32,247 nt of DNA from VAZQ01 sp040510075 (GTDB lineage: Bacteria; Pseudomonadota; Alphaproteobacteria; Rhizobiales; Xanthobacteraceae). The stretch is from assembly GCA_040510075.1 (NCBI GenBank), contig JBEVJT010000266.1, forward strand, positions 1-32,247. The letters are read 5' to 3'. Positions 15,859-23,337 of the stretch are shown piece by piece. The translations under genes were made by a program, and so were the position numbers. A model generated the notes under the pieces. It was not told the origin of the DNA and ran no database searches. It worked only from the letters and a program-made list of their open reading frames with translations. Position 1 is the first letter of the stretch; every line of letters starts with the position of its first letter.

Positions 15859-15925
15859 GGCTATCTCTTGTGTTGTGACGCGCAACTATATCGCGCGCCG
15901 AACGCGCGCGCGAGCCGCAAACTCC

Positions 15926-16122
15926 ATCCTCTCTCGCGGAGCGCAGCGGAGCGGGGGAGGGGAACCGCCCGAGCGAGCGCAGCGAGCGAGTGGTGGTGGA
16001 GGGGGCATATCACTTGCAAATATGAAGAAGCTCGCCCCCTCCACCGCGCTCCGCGCGGTCCCCCTCCCCCGCATCGGACACAAGGTGCTGCGCACTTGTC
16101 ACGTCCTTGCGGGGGAGGATAA
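15926..16122. repeat. Gene-less copy of the palindromic element found around the DUF559 gene
   Basis: The left arm (15926-16006) ends GGTGGAGGGGGC and contains GCGGGGGAGGGG. A 27-base AT-richer spacer follows. The right arm (16034-16122) begins GCCCCCTCCACC, contains GGTCCCCCTCCCCCGC and ends GCGGGGGAGGATAA. The two arms are imperfect inverted repeats with variable internal hairpins. The same blocks in the same order bound the DUF559 gene at 16173-16720, so this looks like a non-autonomous version of that element. Confidence 0.8.
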
Positions 16123-16172
16123 CGCGCCCTGATGCGTGTCAGGTGGCTGACGGCAGCAACGAGATCGCCCGC

Positions 16173-16720
16173 TTATCCTCCCCCGCAAAGCGCAGCGGAG
16201 CGGGGGAGGGGGACCACCCGAGCGAGCGCAGCGAGCGAGTGGTGGTGGAGGGGCATGCTAAAAGCGTATCTATGAGAGTGCCGCATACGCGTATCGCCAA
16301 GGCTCGCCACCTCCGACGTACTCTATCTCCCCCAGAGGCGCGTCTCTGGACAAAATTGCGGGAGCGCGCGCCAGGAAGACCAGTTTTTCGTCGTCAGCAT
16401 CCGATTGGCCCTTACGTGCTGGATTTCTATTGTGCCAAGGCAAGATCGGCGATCGAAATCGACGGGGAGAGTCATGAGTTTGCGGATCGACCGCAACGCG
16501 ACGAACGACGTGATGCGTGGCTCAAAGGAAACGGCGTCACCGTGGTGCATGTCCCAGCGGCCGAGTTGCAGTATCAAGTGGAAGAGATCGCAGACTGGAT
16601 TATGAGACTGGCGCTAGAGGCGCAATCGAAGTAAGCCCCCTCCACCATCCTTCGCTCGTATGCGAGCTTCGGATGGTCCCCCTCCCCCGCTACGCGCTTC
16701 GCGCTCCGCACGGGAGGATA
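16173..16720 (+). mobile_element. Palindromic element carrying a DUF559 nuclease gene between its arms
   Basis: The left arm at 16173-16254 starts TTATCCTCCCCCGC and ends GGTGGTGGAGGGGC. The right arm at 16635-16720 starts GCCCCCTCCACC, contains GGTCCCCCTCCCCCGC and ends GGGAGGATA. The arms are imperfect reverse complements. The nuclease ORF fills the interior: its ATG is 17 bases after the left arm, and its TAA directly abuts the right arm. The neighbouring unit at 15926-16122 has the same arms without a gene. I call it a mobile element by inference; target duplications and movement are not shown. Confidence 0.6.
16272..16634 (+). CDS. DUF559 (Vsr/restriction-like) endonuclease-domain protein
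   Basis: This 120-residue protein has a DUF559 domain across nearly its full length. Family hallmarks are ARHLRRTLSPPEARLWTKLR at the N-terminus, FRRQHPIGPYVLDFYC with the first acidic residue, SAIEIDGESH giving the ExD pair of the PD-(D/E)xK-like fold, and RDERRDAWLKGNGVTVVHVP. These residues are intact, so the nuclease fold may be active. ATG 16272 gives the normal family start; the frame upstream reads through the repeat arm. The gene sits exactly inside a palindromic element, between divergent hupE and the riboswitch, and its codons are less GC-biased than the cob genes. The target is unknown. Confidence 0.87.
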   Translation: MRVPHTRIAKARHLRRTLSPPEARLWTKLRERAPGRPVFRRQHPIGPYVLDFYCAKARSAIEIDGESHEFADRPQRDERRDAWLKGNGVTVVHVPAAELQYQVEEIADWIMRLALEAQSK

Positions 16721-16781
16721 GCGCGTTCGCGGCTCGTACCGCGCATTGACGGCGCAGCAGCGGGGCCGCTAAGTGCCGCCT

Positions 16782-16947
16782 ATCAGCGGTCTCTCGCGAG
16801 AGAGCGAAAGAGGGAATGCGGCGGGGAATTTCCCCTTCCGCAGCTGCCCCCGCAACTGTAGGCGGCGAGCCTGTCTCATAAGCCACTTGAGCAATCCGGG
16901 AAGGCGTCACAGGCGAGGACCCGCGAGCCAGGAGACCTGCCGCTGAT
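16782..16947 (+). ncRNA. Cobalamin (AdoCbl) riboswitch
   Basis: A full cobalamin aptamer is recognisable. P1 is ATCAGCGG (16782-16789) pairing with CCGCTGAT (16940-16947). Inside are AAAGAGGGAATGCGG, the core GCTGCCCCCGCAACTGTAGG, CCGGGAAGGCG, and the B12 box GCCAGGAGACCTGCC (16927-16941). A weak -35-like TTGACG lies at 16746-16751. The GTG start of the next gene lies 82 bases downstream. I see no hairpin followed by a T-run, so control is more likely at translation or by Rho than by an intrinsic terminator. It should repress the DUF1636-cobW-cobN... operon when adenosylcobalamin is abundant. Confidence 0.95.
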
Positions 16948-17028
16948 GCGATCGAGCCCGGGCGGGGTGCCTCGGCAACGATCGTCCCTTCGTCGCACCC
17001 GGCGCATATCGAGGCGCAGCAAACCACG

Positions 17029-17475
17029 GTGCCTGCGACGGATCAAACAAATATTTCACCCGGCGCGTGCGCCGACGCGGCGGTGATCTACGTCTGCATC
17101 ACATGCAGGCGCGCCGGCGGGATCGAGGAAAATGCGGAGCAGCCTCCGGGTGCGCAGCTTGCGGCAGCCACCGCGCGGGCAGCCATTGGGCTGCCCATCA
17201 GCGTGCGCGAGGTGCGCTGCCTTGCCAACTGCTCGCGCGGGACGAGTGCCGCGATCCGGTGCAACGGATCGTGGACCTATGTATTCGGCGGGCTCGACAC
17301 CGATTGCGGCCCGGCGCTCGTAGCGGGGGCGCAACTCCTTGCGCGCGCCGCCGACGGCATCATGCCCTGGCGCGACCGGCCGGAAGTGTTGAAGAAGGGA
17401 ATAGTCGCGCGGATTCCTCCCCTCGGTTTCAACGAGGCGGATTTTCAGAAGGACGCGCCAAAGGACTCAATATGA
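17029..17475 (+). CDS. DUF1636 protein, 2Fe-2S ferredoxin-like metal-binding protein
   Basis: This 148-residue protein has two cysteine pairs, Cys23/Cys26 in YVCITCRRAGG and Cys64/Cys68 in RCLANCSRG, in the spacing of thioredoxin-like 2Fe-2S ferredoxins; DUF1636 proteins are commonly found beside cobW and cobN. It is the first gene after the cobalamin riboswitch and its stop overlaps the cobW ATG (17472-17475). The start is taken as GTG 17029, but an in-frame GTG 18 codons later is possible, and the ribosome-binding site is weak. A role as electron carrier or cobalt-handling partner of CobW/CobN is inference. Confidence 0.85.
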   Translation: MPATDQTNISPGACADAAVIYVCITCRRAGGIEENAEQPPGAQLAAATARAAIGLPISVREVRCLANCSRGTSAAIRCNGSWTYVFGGLDTDCGPALVAGAQLLARAADGIMPWRDRPEVLKKGIVARIPPLGFNEADFQKDAPKDSI

Positions 17476-18533
17476 GCGGCACACGATCCACATCACCTAG
17501 GGTCTCACTCGCGCGCGTGCCCTGCACGATCGTCACCGGCTTTCTGGGCGCGGGCAAGACCACGCTTATTCGCCACGTGCTGGCGCATGCGCACGGACGG
17601 CGGCTCGCCGTCATCGTCAACGAGTTCGGCGATGTCGGGATCGACGGCGAGATTCTCAAGGGCTGCGGCGATGCGGCGTGTCCGGAGGAGAACATTGTCG
17701 AGCTTGCGAACGGCTGCCTGTGCTGCACGGTCGCCGACGAGTTCGTCCCCGCGCTCGATGCGATCCTCTCGCGCCGGCCGGCGGTCGAGCACATCGTGAT
17801 CGAGACGTCTGGGCTCGCGCTGCCGAAGCCTCTGGTGCAGGCCTTCCACTGGCCCGCGATAAAGAGCCGGGTCACGGTCGACGGCGTCATCGCCGTCGTG
17901 GACGGTGCCGCCGTCGCCGCCGGGCAGGTTGCCGCTGATCTCGACGCGCTTGCGCGCCAGCGCGCCGCCGATCCGTCCCTTTCGCACGATGATCCCGTGG
18001 AAGAAGTGTTTGAGGATCAGATCGCGTGCGCCGATCTCGTCGTGCTCAACAAGCGTGATCTGCTCGATGGGGCAAGCCTCGATCGGGCAATCAACAAGGT
18101 TGCGGGCGCGCTGCCGCGCGCCGTGCAGATCGTTCCGGTGTCCGAAGGCAAGGTCGACCCGTCGGCGCTTCTAGGGCTTGGATTGAGCACCGAAGACGAC
18201 GTGCACAACCGGCGCACGCGTCACGACGACGAACCAGAGCACGACCACGACGACTTCGACAGCTGCGTGATAGAACTGCCGGAGATTGGTGATCCCGCCG
18301 CGCTGACCAAGCGGGTCGCGGCACTTGCCGACGTGGCCGGCGTGTTCCGGGTGAAAGGCTTCGTCGCAGTCGCGGGCAAGCCCATGCGGCTCCTCATCCA
18401 GGCGGTGGGCGCGCGGGTAACGCACCAATACGATCGCGCCTGGGGGGCGGCGGAATCACGCGACGGCCGGCTCGTTGTCATCGGGCTCAAAGGGTTCGAC
18501 CGCGCAGCGGTGGCGCGCACCCTGCGCGGCTGA
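17472..18533 (+). CDS. cobW: CobW, G3E-family GTPase (cobalt chaperone of cobalamin synthesis)
   Basis: This 353-residue COG0523/G3E GTPase is thought to deliver cobalt to the CobNST chelatase. Walker A is GFLGAGKTT (23-31), then VIVNEFGDVGIDG, the metal-binding motif GCLCC (81-85), IETSGLALP (Walker B/G3 region), and NKRD (193-196). A His/Asp-rich stretch HDDEPEHDHDDFD near residue 250 is a likely metal-binding loop. The C-terminal CobW_C domain ends the protein. ATG 17472 overlaps the previous stop; cobN starts 3 bases after its own stop. It lies in the riboswitch-controlled operon. Confidence 0.95.
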   Translation: MSGTRSTSPRVSLARVPCTIVTGFLGAGKTTLIRHVLAHAHGRRLAVIVNEFGDVGIDGEILKGCGDAACPEENIVELANGCLCCTVADEFVPALDAILSRRPAVEHIVIETSGLALPKPLVQAFHWPAIKSRVTVDGVIAVVDGAAVAAGQVAADLDALARQRAADPSLSHDDPVEEVFEDQIACADLVVLNKRDLLDGASLDRAINKVAGALPRAVQIVPVSEGKVDPSALLGLGLSTEDDVHNRRTRHDDEPEHDHDDFDSCVIELPEIGDPAALTKRVAALADVAGVFRVKGFVAVAGKPMRLLIQAVGARVTHQYDRAWGAAESRDGRLVVIGLKGFDRAAVARTLRG

Positions 18534-18536
18534 CAC

Positions 18537-21500
18537 ATGCATCTCCTTGCCGCCAGCAACACGAGCCTGGACGAAATCGTCGAGCCGGTCGATCTCGGCC
18601 AGTCGCCCGGCGATTTACTGGTGTTGTCCTTTGCGGACACGGATCTTGCGGGGATAGCCGCCGCATGGACGCTCGATCGCGCTGTTCTGCCGAGCGTGCG
18701 CCTCGCGCATCTGCGCGATCTGCGCCATCCCATCTCAGTCGATCTCTGGATCGAGGGCGTGGCGCGCCACGCGAAGGTGATCCTGGTTCGCCTCCTGGGT
18801 GGCCTTGACTGGTGGCGCTATGGCGTCGAACGGCTTTCGTCGCTCGCACGCGAACGGGGGATCGCGCTCGCATTGCTGCCCGGCGAGGACCGCGACGATC
18901 CGCGTCTGGTGGAAGCATCCACCATGCCGCCGGCTGAACTTGCCTCGCTGCTCGCCTATTTCCGCTCGGGCGGACGCGAGAATCTGCGCGCTCTCCTGCA
19001 ACGGCTCACGCGTCACGCGGATGTGGACGTCAGTGTGCCGTGCGCTCGGCCGTTACCCTTGCTCGCGGGCTATCTGCCCGCCAAAGGCGCCATCGATCTC
19101 GACATTCTCTCAGAAAACCTCGCCCCGGATCGCCCGGTCGTGGCGGTCATCTTTTACCGCGCGCTGCTGCTCGCTGGCGACACCGCCGCAATCGATGCCC
19201 TATGCGAAGCGTTGTCTGCGCGCGGCCTCTCGCCTGCGCCGCTCGTCGTACCTTCTCTGAAAGAAGCGAGCGCCGCCGCATTCGTGCGTGCCGCCTTTGA
19301 GCGGCTCACTCCCTCCGTCATCATCACCACCACGGCTTTTGCCATCGCGGGCGATGAGAACGAACTGTCCGGCGAAGCACCCGTGCTGCAGGCGGTCATT
19401 GCGAATACCAGGCGCGCGGCGTGGCAGGCGAGCCCACGTGGCATAGGCGCTGCCGACCTCGCCATGCACGTGGTGCTGCCCGAGCTGGATGGGCGTGTGC
19501 TGGCGGGCGCTGTCGCTTTCAAAGACGCACAGCCGGCGCAGGACGAGTTGGGATTTTCGCCGCTTGTCAACAAGCCGGAGCCGGACCGCATTGCGATGGT
19601 GGCGGAGCGCGTCGCAGCTTTGGTGCGATTGCAAAAAACGCGGCGGGAAGAGCGCCGCGTCGCAATACTGATGCCGGATTATCCCGGCGCCGCAGGCCGC
19701 GCCGGCTATGCAGTAGGCCTCGACGTGCCGGCGAGCGTACTCGCGTGCTTGGCCGATCTGCGCGCGGTCGGCTATCCCGTCGAGCACGTACCGCCGACCG
19801 ATCGCGTCCTCCTTGGCATGCTCGACGCAGGTTCGCAGGACGCGGTCTTATCACTCTCCGATTACGAGCGATGGCTTGCGCAAGCGCCCTCGGATGTCGT
19901 GGCTCGCATGCATGCCGCGTGGGGCAAGCCTGCCGATGATCCCGAGTTGCGCGACGGTGCTTTCCGTTTCCGCGCGTGCACCTTCGGCAATATCGTCGTG
20001 GCGCTTCCGCCCGATCGCGGCCGCGCGCAGGAACGCCGGGCCGACTATCACGACGGGAGTCTGCCGCCGCGCCATGCGCTCGTCGCCTTCGGGTTTTGGC
20101 TGCGCCACGTCTGCGACATCCACGCGCTCGTCCATATGGGCGCGCACGGCACGCTCGAATGGCTGCCCGGCAAAGCCGCGGCGCTCACTTCGTCCTGTTT
20201 TCCCGAGCTTCTGGTCGGCGCGCTTCCGGTCCTCTATCCGTTCCTGGTCAGCAATCCGGGCGAAGCGGCGCAGGCCAAGCGCCGCATCGCGGCAGTGACC
20301 ATCGGTCATTTGCCGCCGCCGCTGGCGCAGGCGGGATTATCTGGCGCAGCGGCTGATCTCGAGCGCCTCGTCGACGAATATGCGCAGGCTGATGGACTCG
20401 ATCGCCGCCGGCGCGAGCGCCTCGCGCGGCTCATCCTGCAGGCGGCGGAGGGCGCCGACATTGCGCGCGAAGCGGGGCTGCACGGCGACACCGATCCCGA
20501 TGACGCCTTGCGCCGCATCGATGCATGGCTGTGCGATCTGAAAGAACTGGCGATCAAGGACGGATTGCACGTGTACGGGCGTACCCTCTCGGTTTGTCAT
20601 TCCGGGGCGCCGCAAGGCGAGCCCGGAATCCATACCCACAGACCTGGGCTTTTGGATTCCGACTCTCGGCCTTCAGCCTCGGTCGGAATGACGGACGAAA
20701 GTGTGGTGCTACAATGCGCGGCCGCGGAGCGCGCGGCGCTGATTGCGGGGCTCGACGGCAAGCGTATTGCGCCGGGACCTGCCGGCGCGCCGGCACGCGG
20801 ACGCCAGGACGTGCTGCCGACCGGGCGCAATCTCTACACCGCCGATCCGCGCATGCTGCCGACACAGACCGCGATGGATCTCGGCGCGCTTGCCGCCGAT
20901 GAAGTCATTCGCCTCTATCTGCAAGATCACGGCGAGATGCCCCGCGCGATCGTGCTCGATCTCTGGGGCAGCGCCACCCTGCGCACCGGAGGCGAGGAGA
21001 TCGCGCAAGGCCTCGCGCTCATGGGTTGCCGCCCCACCTGGGACCATGCCACGGGCCGCGTCATCGGTATCCAGGTTCTACCGCTTGCGCGCCTGGGCCG
21101 GGCGCGCGTCGATGTGACCTGGCGCATCTCAGGTCTGTTTCGCGACCTGTTTCCTGCGCAAATCGCGCTCGTCGACGCCGCCACGCGCGCGGTCGCCGCC
21201 CGCGAGGAAGCGGATGAGGACAATCCGCTCGCAGCCACGCGACGGAGCGCAGGGAACACGGTCATTCCGATCCGCATCTTCGGTACTGCGCCCGGAGCGT
21301 ACGGCGCAGGCGTCGAGGATTTTTTCGGACGCGAGAACGATCGTGAAGCGGTAGGCCGCGCCTATCTGGCGGCTGCATCCCACAGCTACGGCGGCGAGCA
21401 CGGCACCGGCACGGAAGTGCCGGGCGAGTTCGCCGCGCGCGTCAAGGACGCCGATCTCCTCCTCCACGTGAGCGATGATCCTGCGCGCGATCTTCTCGAA

Positions 21501-21962
21501 GGCGGTGAGGACGCGGCCTTTGTCGGAGGTTTTGCAGCCGCGGCAGCGATGCTCGACAACGCGCCCGATTTCATCATGCTCGATGTCACCAACCCGCAGC
21601 GGCCGCGCGCGCGCCAGCTTGATGCGGCGCTCTCGCGAATTGTGCGGGGCCGCGCCATTCATCCGCGCTTCATTGAAGGAATGAGGCGCCACGGCTTCCG
21701 TGGGGCGGCGGAACTTGCCGAGACCGTCGACCGGCTCGTCTCGTTTGCGGAAATGACGCGGGCCGTGCCGAGTGTTCTGTTTGATCTTGTGCACGACGCC
21801 TATCTGCTCGATGCGGAAATACGCGAATTTCTGCTGCGCGAGAATCCCGCCGCGGCACGTGTGATCATGGAGCGTCTCGAGGAAGCCCGCCGCAACGGGC
21901 TGTGGCATCCGCGCCGCAATGACATCGACACGACGCCGCTTGCGCGCGAGGCGGCCCTGTGA
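18537..21962 (+). CDS. cobN: Cobaltochelatase subunit CobN (with in-frame repeat insertion)
   Basis: This 1141-residue large subunit of the ATP-dependent CobNST chelatase inserts Co2+ into hydrogenobyrinic acid a,c-diamide. Family segments are VHMGAHGTLEWLPGKAAALT (about 527-546), VLPTGRNLYTADPRMLPT, VLDLWGSATLRTGGEEIAQG and VIPIRIFGTAPGAYGAGVED. The stretch at residues 687-719 (CHSGAPQGEPGI...SASVGMTD) is encoded by a palindromic repeat and looks foreign to the family; it sits in the linker between IKDGLHVYGR and AERAALIAGLDGK. Reading frame and conserved domains on both sides are intact, so the protein is probably functional. CobS and CobT are not in this window. The stop overlaps the cobG GTG (GTGA). 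Confidence 0.95.
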   Translation: MHLLAASNTSLDEIVEPVDLGQSPGDLLVLSFADTDLAGIAAAWTLDRAVLPSVRLAHLRDLRHPISVDLWIEGVARHAKVILVRLLGGLDWWRYGVERLSSLARERGIALALLPGEDRDDPRLVEASTMPPAELASLLAYFRSGGRENLRALLQRLTRHADVDVSVPCARPLPLLAGYLPAKGAIDLDILSENLAPDRPVVAVIFYRALLLAGDTAAIDALCEALSARGLSPAPLVVPSLKEASAAAFVRAAFERLTPSVIITTTAFAIAGDENELSGEAPVLQAVIANTRRAAWQASPRGIGAADLAMHVVLPELDGRVLAGAVAFKDAQPAQDELGFSPLVNKPEPDRIAMVAERVAALVRLQKTRREERRVAILMPDYPGAAGRAGYAVGLDVPASVLACLADLRAVGYPVEHVPPTDRVLLGMLDAGSQDAVLSLSDYERWLAQAPSDVVARMHAAWGKPADDPELRDGAFRFRACTFGNIVVALPPDRGRAQERRADYHDGSLPPRHALVAFGFWLRHVCDIHALVHMGAHGTLEWLPGKAAALTSSCFPELLVGALPVLYPFLVSNPGEAAQAKRRIAAVTIGHLPPPLAQAGLSGAAADLERLVDEYAQADGLDRRRRERLARLILQAAEGADIAREAGLHGDTDPDDALRRIDAWLCDLKELAIKDGLHVYGRTLSVCHSGAPQGEPGIHTHRPGLLDSDSRPSASVGMTDESVVLQCAAAERAALIAGLDGKRIAPGPAGAPARGRQDVLPTGRNLYTADPRMLPTQTAMDLGALAADEVIRLYLQDHGEMPRAIVLDLWGSATLRTGGEEIAQGLALMGCRPTWDHATGRVIGIQVLPLARLGRARVDVTWRISGLFRDLFPAQIALVDAATRAVAAREEADEDNPLAATRRSAGNTVIPIRIFGTAPGAYGAGVEDFFGRENDREAVGRAYLAAASHSYGGEHGTGTEVPGEFAARVKDADLLLHVSDDPARDLLEGGEDAAFVGGFAAAAAMLDNAPDFIMLDVTNPQRPRARQLDAALSRIVRGRAIHPRFIEGMRRHGFRGAAELAETVDRLVSFAEMTRAVPSVLFDLVHDAYLLDAEIREFLLRENPAAARVIMERLEEARRNGLWHPRRNDIDTTPLAREAAL
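20596..20692. repeat. In-frame palindromic repeat inside cobN (GTCATTCCGG family)
   Basis: The outer arms GTCATTCCG (20596-20604) and CGGAATGAC (20684-20692) and the inner arms GGAATCCA (20625-20632) and TGGATTCC (20653-20660) form a nested palindrome. It matches the intergenic copy at 23191-23290 block by block (GGGGCGCCGC, CCCGGAATCCAT, TGGATTCC, GGCCTT, GCCTCGG, CGGAATGACGGAC). It is 3 bases shorter overall, which keeps length modulo three consistent with an open frame. Confidence 0.9.
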
Positions 21963-23164
21963 GCGCGCTGGCTCGACGCGGCTGGTGCCCCGGGCTTTCA
22001 AGCCCGATGCCCACGGGCGATGGTTTGCTCGTGCGCTTTCTCCCCGCCGATCACATTCCCATCGCCGCATTCATCGCACTCTGCGCGGCTGCGCGGCGCC
22101 ATGGCAACGGCACGATCGAGATCAGCGCGCGCGGGAGCCTGCAGATGCGCGGCCTTACGCAACAATCCGCGCCCGTCTTCGCCCGCGATGTGCAGTGCCT
22201 CGCTATTCCTGCAGCCGACCGCGTCATTTCCGATCCGCTGCCCGAAGACCCCGATCGTCTCCTCGATGCGGCGAGACTTGCGACGGAGCTGCGTGCCGCC
22301 GTCGCGCATGCTCGGCTCTCGCTGTCCGCAAAGGTTTGCGCGATCGTCGACGGCGGCGGACGCCTGCATCTCGATGCGCTTGAGGCCGACCTGCGGCTGC
22401 GCGCCGTGGCAACGCAAGACGGATTGCGGCTGCACGTAGCGGTAGCGGGCGATGCGCGCTCGGCTGTTTCGCTCGGCTTGATCCCGCCGGAGCGGGCCTG
22501 CGATGCCGTGGTGCGGCTCTTTGGGGTGATCGCGCACCAAGGACGGCGGGCGCGGGACTGCATTGACGCGCTTGGAGCCGCGCCGTTCCGGGCGGCGATC
22601 GATCGTGATGAGGCGTACGAAGTGCCGTCGCGCGCGCCAGCAGAGGCGATCGGAGTGCATCCACTTCGTGATGACCTATTCGCGCTCGGCATTGCGCCTG
22701 TCTTCGGTCATGCCTCGGCGGAGGCATTTTCCGAATTGACGCGCGTCGCCGGCCTGCACGGAGCAAAGGCCATGCGGCCTGCACCGGGCCGCGCGCTGTT
22801 GATCATCGGTCTCATCCCCGATGCCATCGATCAGCTCACCCGCGCCGCTGACGCGCTGGGTTTCATCACGCGCGCCGACGACACGCGCCGCGGCATCATC
22901 GCGTGCCCCGGGAGTCCTGCCTGTGCCGCGGGGCTAATTCCGGCGCGCAGTCTTGCGGCCGCCATTGCGCCGCAAATGCCAAACGTGCGGGGCACAATCC
23001 ACATCTCGGGCTGCGCCAAGGGCTGCGCGCATCCGGCGCCGGCTGCGCTCACCATCGTCGGCACCGCGCAAGGATGCGGTATCGTCCGCCATGGCACCGC
23101 GCGCAGTGCGCCGTCTCGCTTTGTCGATCCCGCCGATCTCATTGTCGAGATACAGAATGTTTAG
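21959..23164 (+). CDS. cobG: Precorrin-3B synthase (CobG)
   Basis: This 401-residue oxygen-dependent monooxygenase of the aerobic pathway converts precorrin-3A to precorrin-3B (C20 hydroxylation and gamma-lactone formation). It is related to sulfite/nitrite reductases: RGWCPGLSSPMPTGDGLLVR at the start, ARGSLQMRGL, and a 4Fe-4S motif with Cys316 and Cys322 (ACPGSPAC) and Cys352 and Cys356 (SGCAKGC), in the order C-x5-C, C-x3-C. Length is normal for CobG. Start is GTG 21959, overlapping the cobN stop. Its presence shows that ring contraction is the O2-requiring type. It is followed by a palindromic repeat. Confidence 0.93.
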   Translation: MSALARRGWCPGLSSPMPTGDGLLVRFLPADHIPIAAFIALCAAARRHGNGTIEISARGSLQMRGLTQQSAPVFARDVQCLAIPAADRVISDPLPEDPDRLLDAARLATELRAAVAHARLSLSAKVCAIVDGGGRLHLDALEADLRLRAVATQDGLRLHVAVAGDARSAVSLGLIPPERACDAVVRLFGVIAHQGRRARDCIDALGAAPFRAAIDRDEAYEVPSRAPAEAIGVHPLRDDLFALGIAPVFGHASAEAFSELTRVAGLHGAKAMRPAPGRALLIIGLIPDAIDQLTRAADALGFITRADDTRRGIIACPGSPACAAGLIPARSLAAAIAPQMPNVRGTIHISGCAKGCAHPAPAALTIVGTAQGCGIVRHGTARSAPSRFVDPADLIVEIQNV

Positions 23165-23190
23165 TTCGGGAATTTGTGAACAAAACCGCC

Positions 23191-23290
23191 GTCATTCCGG
23201 GGCGCCGCGAAGCGACGAACCCGGAATCCATGTTCACAGGCGTGGGGTTATGGATTCCGGCTCTTGGCCTTTGGCCTCGGCCGGAATGAC
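23191..23290. repeat. Palindromic repeat between cobG and cobH (GTCATTCCGG family)
   Basis: GTCATTCCGG (23191-23200) and CCGGAATGAC (23281-23290) are perfect outer arms. CCGGAATCCAT and ATGGATTCCGG form the inner arms. The unit is about 100 bp and nearly fills the 173-bp gap between cobG and cobH. It is the sister of the copy inside cobN. It has no T-run, so it is not a clear terminator, but the RNA would fold strongly within the operon message. Confidence 0.9.
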
Positions 23291-23337
23291 GGACCATTTT
23301 CCTTCACGCGGAAATGAGCCGAGGAAGGAGCGCCCGC

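Noticed and set aside
15926..16260. CRISPR-like array because similar blocks recur
   Set aside because: The blocks are two inverted-arm units with differing spacing, not short direct repeats with uniform spacers.
16948..17028. An intrinsic terminator as riboswitch expression platform
   Set aside because: GC-rich pairing is possible but no T-run follows, so I did not call a terminator.
20560..20740. A frameshift or pseudogene in cobN
   Set aside because: The frame is unbroken and conserved CobN segments continue on both sides; the odd stretch is explained by the in-frame repeat.
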